In this document: piece by piece, positions 52,610 to 59,700 of the stretch
Numbering within the stretch: the first letter of the stretch is position 1
How the letters are laid out: every line of letters begins with the position of its first letter
Assembly: GCA_944381435.1 (NCBI GenBank)
Contig: CALWLD010000007.1
Coordinates: 1 to 64,000, forward strand
DNA: 64,000 nucleotides
DNA from: an uncultured Clostridia bacterium
GTDB lineage: Bacteria; Bacillota; Clostridia; Lachnospirales; CAG-274
Direction: 5' to 3'
The notes under the pieces: model-generated
What the model was told of the DNA's origin: nothing
The model's input: the letters and a program-made list of their open reading frames with translations, nothing else
The model's database searches: none
Translations under genes and position numbers: made by a program

Positions 52610-53972
52610 TAAAAAATATTTTTATTTTTCTGTTTTTACCATCTATCAAAATTTTGTTTATAACAAGCCTAGCTAGCTTATTTTTTAATATCATATCATC
52701 TTTGCCTGTCAATATGCTTATGATAGATATATCTTCTATGTTGTTATCTTCTTTTAAATTTTTTAATGTGTTTTCAAGCTCATTTATTTTTCTTGTAAAA
52801 AATGCTTTGTTTTGGCTATATTCTTCTATAGTATCTATTTCTAAAAGATAGGCATTTTTTGCCTTTTCTAGTGCTTTTTTATATTTTTCTATATCTTTTA
52901 ATAAGGTGTATTTTTTATCTATGTTGTTATTTTGTTTTTTTATTTTATAAACTTTATTAGGATAATTTTCTTTAATTTTTTCTAAAACTATGGTTTCTAT
53001 GTTGTTTATACCAATAGAAAATGAGCTATCACATTTGCCACAGGTATAACCTCCGCATCTAAATCTATCTTGCCTGTTGTTATAATATTTTGCATAAACA
53101 AAGGTGCTGTTACAATAGATGCATTTTATTAAACCAACAAGCCAATGCTTGTTATATTCTAAAGGTTTATTTTTTGAGCTTTGCCTTTTTATGTTGTTAT
53201 TAAATATAGCTTGAGCTTTTTCAAAGGTATCTTCATCTATTATAGGGATATGGCTTGATTTGTTTAATATAACCTTATCATCTGTAACAAACTTATAATA
53301 GCCTTTATAGGTAGGGTTTGTTATTATTTTTTTTATAAAACGTGTATCTATTTTATTTCCTTTTTTTGTTTTTATGTTTTTTTCATTTAATGTTTTTGCA
53401 ATATAGTAAGTAGATTTACCTTTTAAAAACTCGTTAAAAATAAACTTAACCACCTTTGCCTCATCTTCTATTACAACAAGAGGCTTGTTTTTAGGCTTAA
53501 AATATCCATAAGGTGCACAGGATATATATTCACCTTTTAGTGCTTTTTCCGTCATACCACGTTTTACAACCTTTGATAGCTTCCTTGAATACATTTCGTT
53601 CATAGCTCCAAACAAAGCATCTGCTATAAGCTGGCTATCATCATCTAGCATAGGCTCTGTTATAGATATTAAATCTACTTTATTTTTCTTTAAAATAGAT
53701 TTATATATTAAAGATTGTTCTAGGTTTCTTGCAAAACGTGAGCTATCATATATAAGCACATAGCTAAAAATATCTTTTTTGCTATCTTCTATCATTTCCA
53801 TAAAAGCAGGCCTTTTTTCAGCATCTCTTCCAGATATGCCCTTATCTTCATAAAATTTCAAAATTTTATAATTATTTTTTCTAGCGTATTCTTTTATTGT
53901 TCTCTTTTGGCTTTCTATAGAATAGTCTTGCTTATCTGTAGACATTCTAACATATGCAACAGCTTTTTTCAT
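52599..53972 (-). CDS. large serine recombinase (SpoIVCA-like)
   Basis: A 457-residue serine integrase/recombinase. The resolvase domain (about 1-145) has YVRMSTDKQDYSIESQ with the catalytic Ser11, DKGISGRDAEKRPAF, and YDSSRFARN with the catalytic arginine region. A recombinase domain and a zinc ribbon (CIYC...CGGYTCGKC, about 285-310) follow, then a coiled coil. The architecture fits skin-element excisionases and phage integrases. No other phage gene is present. Its end overlaps the start of the Cys-rich gene. Confidence 0.93.
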   Translation of the reverse strand: MKKAVAYVRMSTDKQDYSIESQKRTIKEYARKNNYKILKFYEDKGISGRDAEKRPAFMEMIEDSKKDIFSYVLIYDSSRFARNLEQSLIYKSILKKNKVDLISITEPMLDDDSQLIADALFGAMNEMYSRKLSKVVKRGMTEKALKGEYISCAPYGYFKPKNKPLVVIEDEAKVVKFIFNEFLKGKSTYYIAKTLNEKNIKTKKGNKIDTRFIKKIITNPTYKGYYKFVTDDKVILNKSSHIPIIDEDTFEKAQAIFNNNIKRQSSKNKPLEYNKHWLVGLIKCIYCNSTFVYAKYYNNRQDRFRCGGYTCGKCDSSFSIGINNIETIVLEKIKENYPNKVYKIKKQNNNIDKKYTLLKDIEKYKKALEKAKNAYLLEIDTIEEYSQNKAFFTRKINELENTLKNLKEDNNIEDISIISILTGKDDMILKNKLARLVINKILIDGKNRKIKIFFNAY

Positions 53973-54010
53973 AAAAAACTCCTAAATATATTTAAGTTAA
54001 TATAAATATA

Positions 54011-54019
54011 TGATATAAT
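54011..54019 (+). promoter_or_regulatory. candidate promoter of the small ORF/ung unit
   Basis: Extended -10 TGATATAAT about 70 bases upstream of the small ORF. The -35 (TTTAAG) is weak. Confidence 0.45.
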
Positions 54020-54089
54020 TAGGCTAATATTAAAGAATAGTACATACATATAAAGCCATATATTAATTGTAAAAACAAAGAGGCTTTTT

Positions 54090-54230
54090 ATGAAAGATGT
54101 TTTTATAGAAATAGAATTTATAAATATAGATAACAAAATAATAAAAAAACAGGATATTATTATAAATGAAATTTATTTAAAAATAATAGAAGAATATATA
54201 AAATATATAGATGGTAAAATTATAAAATAG
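54090..54230 (+). CDS. small ORF upstream of ung
   Basis: A 46-residue frame starting [21 protein letters not shown], with AAAGAGG seven bases before the ATG. It ends 10 bases before the ung start, and its stop lies within the ung ribosome-binding region. The composition (Ile, Lys, Asp, Glu) is like that of other proteins here. It could be a real small protein or only a leader; I do not recognise it. Confidence 0.45.
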   Translation: MKDVFIEIEFINIDNKIIKKQDIIINEIYLKIIEEYIKYIDGKIIK

Positions 54231-54240
54231 GAGGATAAAT

Positions 54241-54918
54241 ATGGCAGAGATACTTAAAAACGATTGGAAAGATTATTTAGATGAAGAATTTACAAAAGAA
54301 TATTATATAAAGCTTAGAAACAGGTTAAAAGAAGATTATAAAACAAAAACAGTGTATCCACCTATGGAAGATATTTTTAATGCATTACATTATACAAGCT
54401 ATAAAGATACAAAAGTTTTAATATTAGGGCAAGACCCTTACCATCAAAAAGGACAAGCTCACGGGCTTAGCTTTTCTGTAAACAAAGGAGTTAAGATACC
54501 ACCTTCTTTATTAAACATATATAAAGAGCTTTGCAGTGATTTAAACCTTTATATGCCAAACAATGGCTATTTAAAAAAATGGGCAGACCAAGGGGTGTTA
54601 CTTTTAAATGCCACGTTAACAGTTATAGATAGTAGTGCAAACTCTCATAAGGACATAGGTTGGCAAATTTTTACAGATAAGGTTATAGAAGTTTTAAATG
54701 AAAAAGAAGAACCTATGGTGTTTATCCTTTGGGGAAATAATGCTATATCTAAAACAAAATTTATAACAAACAAAAAGCATCTTGTTTTAACATCAGTTCA
54801 CCCAAGCCCTTTATCTGCTAGCCGTGGATTTTTTGGCTCTAAACCATTTTCTAAAACCAACCAATTTTTAAGAGAAAATAACTTAAAAGAAATAGATTGG
54901 CAAATAGAAAATATATAA
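54241..54918 (+). CDS. ung: uracil-DNA glycosylase
   Basis: Ung removes uracil from DNA in base-excision repair. The 225-residue family 1 enzyme has the water-activating motif [27 protein letters not shown], and the DNA-intercalation loop [23 protein letters not shown] precedes the ATG. A terminator and a copy of repeat family 1 follow. Confidence 0.98.
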   Translation: MAEILKNDWKDYLDEEFTKEYYIKLRNRLKEDYKTKTVYPPMEDIFNALHYTSYKDTKVLILGQDPYHQKGQAHGLSFSVNKGVKIPPSLLNIYKELCSDLNLYMPNNGYLKKWADQGVLLLNATLTVIDSSANSHKDIGWQIFTDKVIEVLNEKEEPMVFILWGNNAISKTKFITNKKHLVLTSVHPSPLSASRGFFGSKPFSKTNQFLRENNLKEIDWQIENI

Positions 54919-54927
54919 TAATATTCA

Positions 54928-54956
54928 GGTTGTAGACAAAGTCTACAACCTTTTTG
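54928..54956 (+). terminator. ung terminator
   Basis: GGTTGTAGAC-AAA-GTCTACAACC-TTTTTG, which runs directly into the left end of repeat copy E. Confidence 0.9.
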
Positions 54957-55208
54957 TAATTATCTAAACCCACCCAACGCCCTATGTGGGGACACCCCGC
55001 ACCTAGTGAGCTATGGCTTAAATTTTTGATAAATATTTATTTTGTCTACAGTCTGTAATATTATAAAGCAAAAAAAGTTGTGGGCAAGCCCACAACTTCA
55101 AACTGTAGACAAAATAATATTAAAATCTTTTACTATAAAAATTTAAGTAATTAAAGGGTTATAGGGCGAAGCCCTAGAAGAAGGGCGGTGGGTGGGAAAA
55201 GATAATTT
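54957..55208. repeat. repeat family 1, copy E (composite, two half elements)
   Basis: The left end TAATTATCTAAACCCACCC and right end GGGCGGTGGGTGGGAAAAG form terminal inverted repeats. Inside, a left half ends in TTATTTTGTCTACAGT (to 55052), then comes the hairpin GTTGTGGGC-AA-GCCCACAAC (55077-55096), and a right half starts ACTGTAGACAAAATAATATT (55102) and contains TAGGGC-GAA-GCCCTA. The halves are inverted to each other around the hairpin. Confidence 0.7.
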
Positions 55209-55250
55209 CTATCATATTAACTTTATTCTAAAATATTAAAATTACAAAAA

Positions 55251-55299
55251 GATTGTCGACTTTGTCGACAATCTGAAGTTGTGAGCAAGCCCACAACTT
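55251..55299 (-). terminator. DUF4914 terminators
   Basis: AAGTTGTGAGC/GCCCACAACTT (55276-55299) and then GATTGTCGAC-TTT-GTCGACAATC (55251-55273), both oriented to stop the minus-strand DUF4914 transcript. Confidence 0.8.
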
Positions 55300-55301
55300 T
55301 T

Positions 55302-57191
55302 TTATAATTTAGGAATAAAATTATAGTAATATTCTAAAGGAGCATCGTTTAAGCAAGCTTCTATTATTTGTTTGCCAAGAGGGTTTAAGCCATTTGTGCA
55401 ATATTTTTTAAGCTCTTTTTTAAAGAAATCTGTAAGCATTTTTGCACCTATATCGTAAGCTTCATCTCCAACTTCTGGCTGTCTATTAACTGCCAAAAAG
55501 CCTTTTGGTATAAGCATACCATCTATTTTTATACTTTCAGGTACATAGCCTAATATAGGGCATCTTGCTTCTGTTAAGGCTTCTTTTTTGAATTTACAAC
55601 CGCCACGTCTTGCAAGATATTCTCTAGTTGCCCATTGAGCTCCAAAGCCAACTTTATAAGCACCTATATATTGGTTAGGTATTAAGATATAGCGTGTAGA
55701 TAGGGTATTTAGTATTTGGTCTAGGAGTAAATTTGCCTGTGTTACCATTTCGCCAGTTGCAAAAGGCCAATAAGAGCCAACACCTTCGCTTTTCATACCA
55801 CCGCCGTTATCTACGATAGAAGGGTTTGCAAAGCCACGAGGAGATACTAAACGCCAAAGCCAAGCAAGAGCAGGAGGTAAAACGTGAAGCATACCTATTA
55901 TGCCATAGTTTGGATTTTCTTTTGTTGTAGGAGGAGTTCTAACCCCAAAGCTTCTAATATCTACCTCTGCTGCCTCGTTTAGCACATTATCCTTAGATTT
56001 TCTAGGGATAATAATACGTGGGTTAGGGCAAGGTACTCCTGGTTTATCTTCTGTATGTTCCCATATAAGACAAGTGGAATTAGGCACACCTTCTATGTTA
56101 AAGAAAACAAGAGGTTCTTTTGGGTGCATACATATTTTTTCAGTTTCAGGCTCTGTGCCGTATTGCTTAATATGGTCAACGCGTAAAAACCAACCATATT
56201 CTGCATCGGCAACAACAAGCTTTTTGCTGTTATTTTGGATAGAAGGGTGAGCTATTGCCATATCATCTGTGATAGGGTTAAGCTCACAGCTATCAGCAAG
56301 GCTAACTAAAGTTTCTTCACCTGTTATAATGTTTGTGCCAAGGAGAAGACGCCCGTCTTTTTTTCTATGGAAAGGCTCTGTCATTTCGCTTTTACCACCA
56401 CCAGAGGCTCCTTCGTGCATAATAGTTAGGGTAAGCTCATAAGGTGTAGTTATTTTAACGGTAGAAGCGTGAAGGGTTGTAAAGCCTTCTTTTTCTCCAA
56501 GGTTTAGAAGTATGCTATATACACCTTTTTTAGCACTAGGCCCTGGGTATAAGTTATAAGAGAAAACTTCGTGTATGTTTTCTAGCCTGTTATGAACTAC
56601 TATTTGCTTACCATTGTATAAGGTATGTCTAAAAGGAGGAGCTACATATATTATAGCTTTAGGGTTAAAGCCTTCTTTTAGCTTATCTGCTGGGATAAAG
56701 CCTTGTAAATCGGCAAGGGCAGCACCAAAAAATGCAGAGTTTGCAGGCATTATAGCTAGTGCCTCATAGCCTATTTTAAGCTCATCGTTACCAGCAAAAA
56801 AAGGTAGCACTAAAAGCTCTTTTTGAGATTTTAGCCAGCTAAAAGTTGCCTCTCTATCTTCTTTAAAATCCTTTTTAAAGCGTTCTTTATAGGTAGGTTT
56901 ATCTGTTTTAAATTCATCAGCTATAACCATACTATCAGGGTCTCTTCTTCTAAGGCTAACATCTTCAAAATTTACTGCTATACCGTTTTTACATCTTACA
57001 ACAGTAGCTTCTTTTATATCTTTTCCGTTTACATTATAGATAACATCAAAGGTGCTGTTATCTTTTCCGCCAAGGGCAAGGTTTAAAAGCTCTGTTTTGC
57101 TGTTTGGCACAATAATTTTTGCATCTGTATTTTTTAATATATTATCAAGCGTTTTAGGTAAAACCATTTTTTCTAAAGCATTATTATGCAT
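55302..57191 (-). CDS. DUF4914 protein, PEPCK/HPr-kinase-like P-loop
   Basis: This 629-residue protein has a nucleotide-binding segment HEGASGGGKSEMTEPFHR (about residues 255-272) of the kind in PEP-carboxykinase/HPr-kinase folds. It also has IYVAPPFRHTLYNGKQ, conserved Cys/Trp-rich segments (STCLIWEHTED), and SPRGFANPSIVDNGGGMKSEGVGSYWPFATGE. This matches DUF4914. No reaction has been assigned; a kinase-like or carboxykinase-like reaction is inferred from the loop only. It stands alone after a long intergenic region, with a promoter-rich gap toward the antiporter. Confidence 0.85.
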   Translation of the reverse strand: MHNNALEKMVLPKTLDNILKNTDAKIIVPNSKTELLNLALGGKDNSTFDVIYNVNGKDIKEATVVRCKNGIAVNFEDVSLRRRDPDSMVIADEFKTDKPTYKERFKKDFKEDREATFSWLKSQKELLVLPFFAGNDELKIGYEALAIMPANSAFFGAALADLQGFIPADKLKEGFNPKAIIYVAPPFRHTLYNGKQIVVHNRLENIHEVFSYNLYPGPSAKKGVYSILLNLGEKEGFTTLHASTVKITTPYELTLTIMHEGASGGGKSEMTEPFHRKKDGRLLLGTNIITGEETLVSLADSCELNPITDDMAIAHPSIQNNSKKLVVADAEYGWFLRVDHIKQYGTEPETEKICMHPKEPLVFFNIEGVPNSTCLIWEHTEDKPGVPCPNPRIIIPRKSKDNVLNEAAEVDIRSFGVRTPPTTKENPNYGIIGMLHVLPPALAWLWRLVSPRGFANPSIVDNGGGMKSEGVGSYWPFATGEMVTQANLLLDQILNTLSTRYILIPNQYIGAYKVGFGAQWATREYLARRGGCKFKKEALTEARCPILGYVPESIKIDGMLIPKGFLAVNRQPEVGDEAYDIGAKMLTDFFKKELKKYCTNGLNPLGKQIIEACLNDAPLEYYYNFIPKL

Positions 57192-57318
57192 AAAATCACT
57201 CCTAATAATTTTAATATATTAATATAACATACTAATATATTAACAAATAAAAATAAAATTTGCAAGATTTATTTTTAAAAAATTCTTTTTTTTGAATTTT
57301 CTGAAAATAATATTTGAA

Positions 57319-57347
57319 TTGACAATTATTATATATTAGTATATAAT
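57319..57347 (+). promoter_or_regulatory. sigma-A promoter of the fluoride-riboswitch unit
   Basis: TTGACA (57319-57324), exactly 17 bases, TATAAT (57342-57347). Transcription should start near 57354, at the first base of the riboswitch. Confidence 0.9.
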
Positions 57348-57352
57348 GAAAA

Positions 57353-57403
57353 TATAGGCGATGGAGTTCGCCGTTAATCGCTTTTAAGCTAATGACTCCT
57401 ACC
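57353..57403 (+). ncRNA. fluoride riboswitch (crcB motif)
   Basis: The sequence TAGGCGATGGAGTTCGCC, then AATCGCTTTTAAGC, TAATGACTCCTACC, matches the crcB/fluoride aptamer. Seen are the GGCGATGGNG...CGCC stem, the AANCGC strand, and the GCTAATGNCNCCTAC strand that makes the pseudoknot. Its 3' strand is shared with the following terminator stem, so fluoride binding should prevent termination. Confidence 0.93.
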
Positions 57404-57450
57404 ATAATAAAGCTATTTTTATAGCTTTATTATGGTAGGAGTTTTGTTTT
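57395..57450 (+). terminator. riboswitch-controlled terminator
   Basis: A 21-bp perfect stem: ACTCCTACCATAATAAAGCT (first 20 bases, from 57395) pairs with the segment ending at 57442, with a six-base T-rich loop and a TTTTGTTTTT tail. It overlaps the aptamer 3' strand (57395-57403), the usual arrangement of a fluoride ON switch. Confidence 0.9.
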
Positions 57451-57491
57451 TGTGGTTAAAAATTTATATAAAAAATAAAAGGAGAGTTTTT

Positions 57492-58688
57492 ATGAAAATT
57501 ATTTTATCTTTAATTTTTATTGCTTGTATAGCTTATATTGCAGGCTTTATAGCAGAAAAAATTAAATTGCCATCTTTAATAGGTATGATGATAGCAGGTA
57601 TGTTTTTAGGGCCATCTTTTTTAAATTTGATTCCAAGCCAAACATTAGAAATTTCTTATATAATAAAAGATACAGCGTTAGTTATAATTCTTCTTATAGG
57701 AGGTCTAGGCATAAATGTATCTCAAATAAAACAGATAGGTAGGCCTGCTATTCTTCTTAGCATAGTTCCTGCTACATTTGAAGGATTTACAATAGCTATA
57801 ATATGTACAAAAGTTTTAGGATTTTCTTTTGTTCAAGGGGCTATTTTAGGGTTTATAATAGCTGCTGTTAGCCCTGCTATATTAGTACCTTCTATGACAG
57901 AGCTTATTAATAGGAAAATAGGGGAAAAAAAGGCAATACCTCAAATGTTATTAGTTGGGGCTAGTGCAGATGATACGGTTTCTATAACTTTGTTTACTAC
58001 ATTTTTAACTATATATTTGCAAGATGTAAACAATGTATCATCTAACAACAGTTTGTTATACCAAATTTTGTTGATACCTATAGCTATTTTTATAAGTATA
58101 GCAGTAGCTTTAGTTTTATTTAAATTAACCAATATAGTTTTAAACAAAGCTAATAATATATATATAAAAATTTTTATTATATTATGTGTATCTTTAGGTA
58201 TGAGATATTTTGAAAACTTTACCCATACTAGATATTTTAATTCTTTATTAGCTGTTATGATTTATGGTTTTTTAATTAAAAACTTTAATAAAGATGAAGA
58301 TATATTAGTTATTAAAAGCAAAATAGACGGTATATGGAAATATGGTAAGTTATATTTATTTTCTTTTGTAGGTATGGCTATTAACCCTTTTCTAGTTGGT
58401 AAATATTTTTATAGCGGGCTAATAATATTAACTATATCTTTAATTATAAGAGGTATAGGGGTTATTATATCTTTAATGAAAACAAATTTAACACCTAAAG
58501 AAAAGATATTTTGCGTAATAGCTTATATACCAAAAGCAACCGTACAATCAGCAAAAGCATCTATACCTCTTCAAATGGGGGTTGCAGGTGGAGAAATAAT
58601 GCAAGCTATAGCTATCCTTAGTGTTTTAATTACAGCACCTATAGGAGCTATAGGGATAAAATTATTTAATAAAAAACTATTAGATTAA
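57492..58688 (+). CDS. CPA-family cation:proton antiporter under fluoride control
   Basis: A 398-residue membrane protein with about 12 hydrophobic segments, including GMMIAGMFLGPSFLNLIPSQ, IIAAVSPAILVPSMTELINRK, GASADDTVSITLF (paired Asp in the transport core) and YIPKATVQSAKAS, typical of CPA1/CPA2 antiporters. The start at 57492 (MKIILSLIF) follows GGAGAG; the ATG at 57432 lies in the riboswitch terminator. Controlled by the fluoride riboswitch, it probably works in fluoride or acid tolerance; antiporters of this class are known members of fluoride regulons. Confidence 0.92.
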   Translation: MKIILSLIFIACIAYIAGFIAEKIKLPSLIGMMIAGMFLGPSFLNLIPSQTLEISYIIKDTALVIILLIGGLGINVSQIKQIGRPAILLSIVPATFEGFTIAIICTKVLGFSFVQGAILGFIIAAVSPAILVPSMTELINRKIGEKKAIPQMLLVGASADDTVSITLFTTFLTIYLQDVNNVSSNNSLLYQILLIPIAIFISIAVALVLFKLTNIVLNKANNIYIKIFIILCVSLGMRYFENFTHTRYFNSLLAVMIYGFLIKNFNKDEDILVIKSKIDGIWKYGKLYLFSFVGMAINPFLVGKYFYSGLIILTISLIIRGIGVIISLMKTNLTPKEKIFCVIAYIPKATVQSAKASIPLQMGVAGGEIMQAIAILSVLITAPIGAIGIKLFNKKLLD

Positions 58689-58770
58689 AAATATATTTAT
58701 ATAATGAATTTTAATATATTTATTGAAGTAATTATAGCTTTATAGAGGAAAGCTATGAAAGGGTATAAAG

Positions 58771-58824
58771 ACTTATTTATATAATTTTGAATTAATTTAT
58801 TAAATCAAAATTATATAAATAAGT
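58771..58824. repeat. 20-bp perfect inverted repeat, AT-rich
   Basis: ACTTATTTATATAATTTTGA (58771-58790) and its exact complement (58805-58824) around a 14-base loop. It is followed by A residues on the plus strand, so it is not a standard terminator of the antiporter gene; a role in mRNA 3' protection is possible. Confidence 0.55.
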
Positions 58825-58966
58825 AAAAAAAAGAACAGTCAACGCACGACTGTTCCTTTACATAAAGAGAAGGTATTTTTTATGGGGGTTTACAGTAAGA
58901 ACTTGTTGGGGGACGTTCAAAACTGTAAGTATTGTGTAATGTGAAAATATTTAAGGGTTTTCACAT
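58825..58966 (-). ncRNA. candidate C-rich small RNA
   Basis: On the minus strand an extended -10 (TGTTATAAT, 58980-58972) would start a transcript near 58965. It reads GTGAAAA...TTTTCAC (hairpin 1), TTACAGT...ACTGTAA with inner GAAC/GTTC and an apical loop containing CCCCC (hairpin 2), a single-stranded CCCCC, then GAACAGTC-N7-GACTGTTC followed by eight T residues (terminator). C-rich loops plus a strong terminator are typical of Firmicute regulatory RNAs that pair with ribosome-binding sites. It lies between the antiporter and the BofC-like gene. Confidence 0.5.
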
Positions 58967-59049
58967 TTATTATTATAACATAAAAATAAAAAAAGTGTTA
59001 CCAAAAATAAAAATTTTTTCAATACATTTTTTGTAAGTTATGCACAAAA

Positions 59050-59616
59050 TTAACTACTATAAGCTTCTAAAAACTTTATAAGCTCATCTTTTCCTGTTAT
59101 TTTTATACCGTTTTTTATTTTTTCTTGTTCATCTTTAGTTAAACCATCTAAAGGAATGCTAGTTATTTCTTTAATATTTGTACCATTTATCTCTTTTTCA
59201 TAAAAAACTGCTATAAATCCATCATATTCTCCTATTATATAATGCTGTGTACTTTCTGTATCGATAGATTTTTGCATAACAACTTCTCTTTCAGAAAAAG
59301 ACTTTATTTGCCAATCTTTAAAGTTTTTTTCTAAATCTTCTCTTGTTAAATCTATTAAAAAATAAGGGGGAACATCTTCTATAACTTCTGTTATGTTATC
59401 TTGTTTATATACATATTCATAGGTCATTTTTGTAGAAGGTGTTATTTTGGCTGTTTTTATGTTATTAACAGGTTTTTCTTCTTGTAAAACATTTGTAGTT
59501 GTATTTGTATTATATTCTATAACATTGTTTTTACTGCTATACATATTATATCCTAAAGTTATGCTAAATATAATTACGAATATAATAGTTATAAAAAATA
59601 ATAAAAATTTACGCAT
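59050..59616 (-). CDS. BofC C-terminal-domain-like protein
   Basis: A 188-residue protein with an N-terminal membrane segment or uncleaved signal (about residues 4-24) and a Thr/Asn linker. Its domain resembles BofC_C: LTREDLEKNFKDWQIKSFSEREVVMQKSID, YIIGEYDGFIAVFYE, ITSIPLDGLTKDEQEKIKNGI and a final LIKFLEAY. In B. subtilis BofC is a forespore-secreted brake on sigma-K activation. The N-terminal BofC domain is absent here, so the role may differ. TGGAGG precedes the ATG. Confidence 0.72.
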   Translation of the reverse strand: MRKFLLFFITIIFVIIFSITLGYNMYSSKNNVIEYNTNTTTNVLQEEKPVNNIKTAKITPSTKMTYEYVYKQDNITEVIEDVPPYFLIDLTREDLEKNFKDWQIKSFSEREVVMQKSIDTESTQHYIIGEYDGFIAVFYEKEINGTNIKEITSIPLDGLTKDEQEKIKNGIKITGKDELIKFLEAYSS

Positions 59617-59700
59617 TTTTTATCCTCCATATAGAAATTATGTATTTATAATTTCCATATAAAAGATAAAAAATACATATAAAATATTAATTATTAATAT

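Noticed and set aside
57432-57491. Upstream in-frame start for the antiporter
   Set aside because: It begins inside the riboswitch terminator stem and lacks a ribosome binding site; the ATG at 57492 has GGAGAG correctly spaced.
58882-58944. A 20-codon plus-strand frame (starts MGVYSKNLLG, ends in a CKYC motif) with AGAAGG upstream
   Set aside because: It lies wholly inside the better-supported minus-strand RNA candidate, whose hairpins and terminator explain the G-rich plus strand. It cannot be excluded as a peptide but evidence is weaker.
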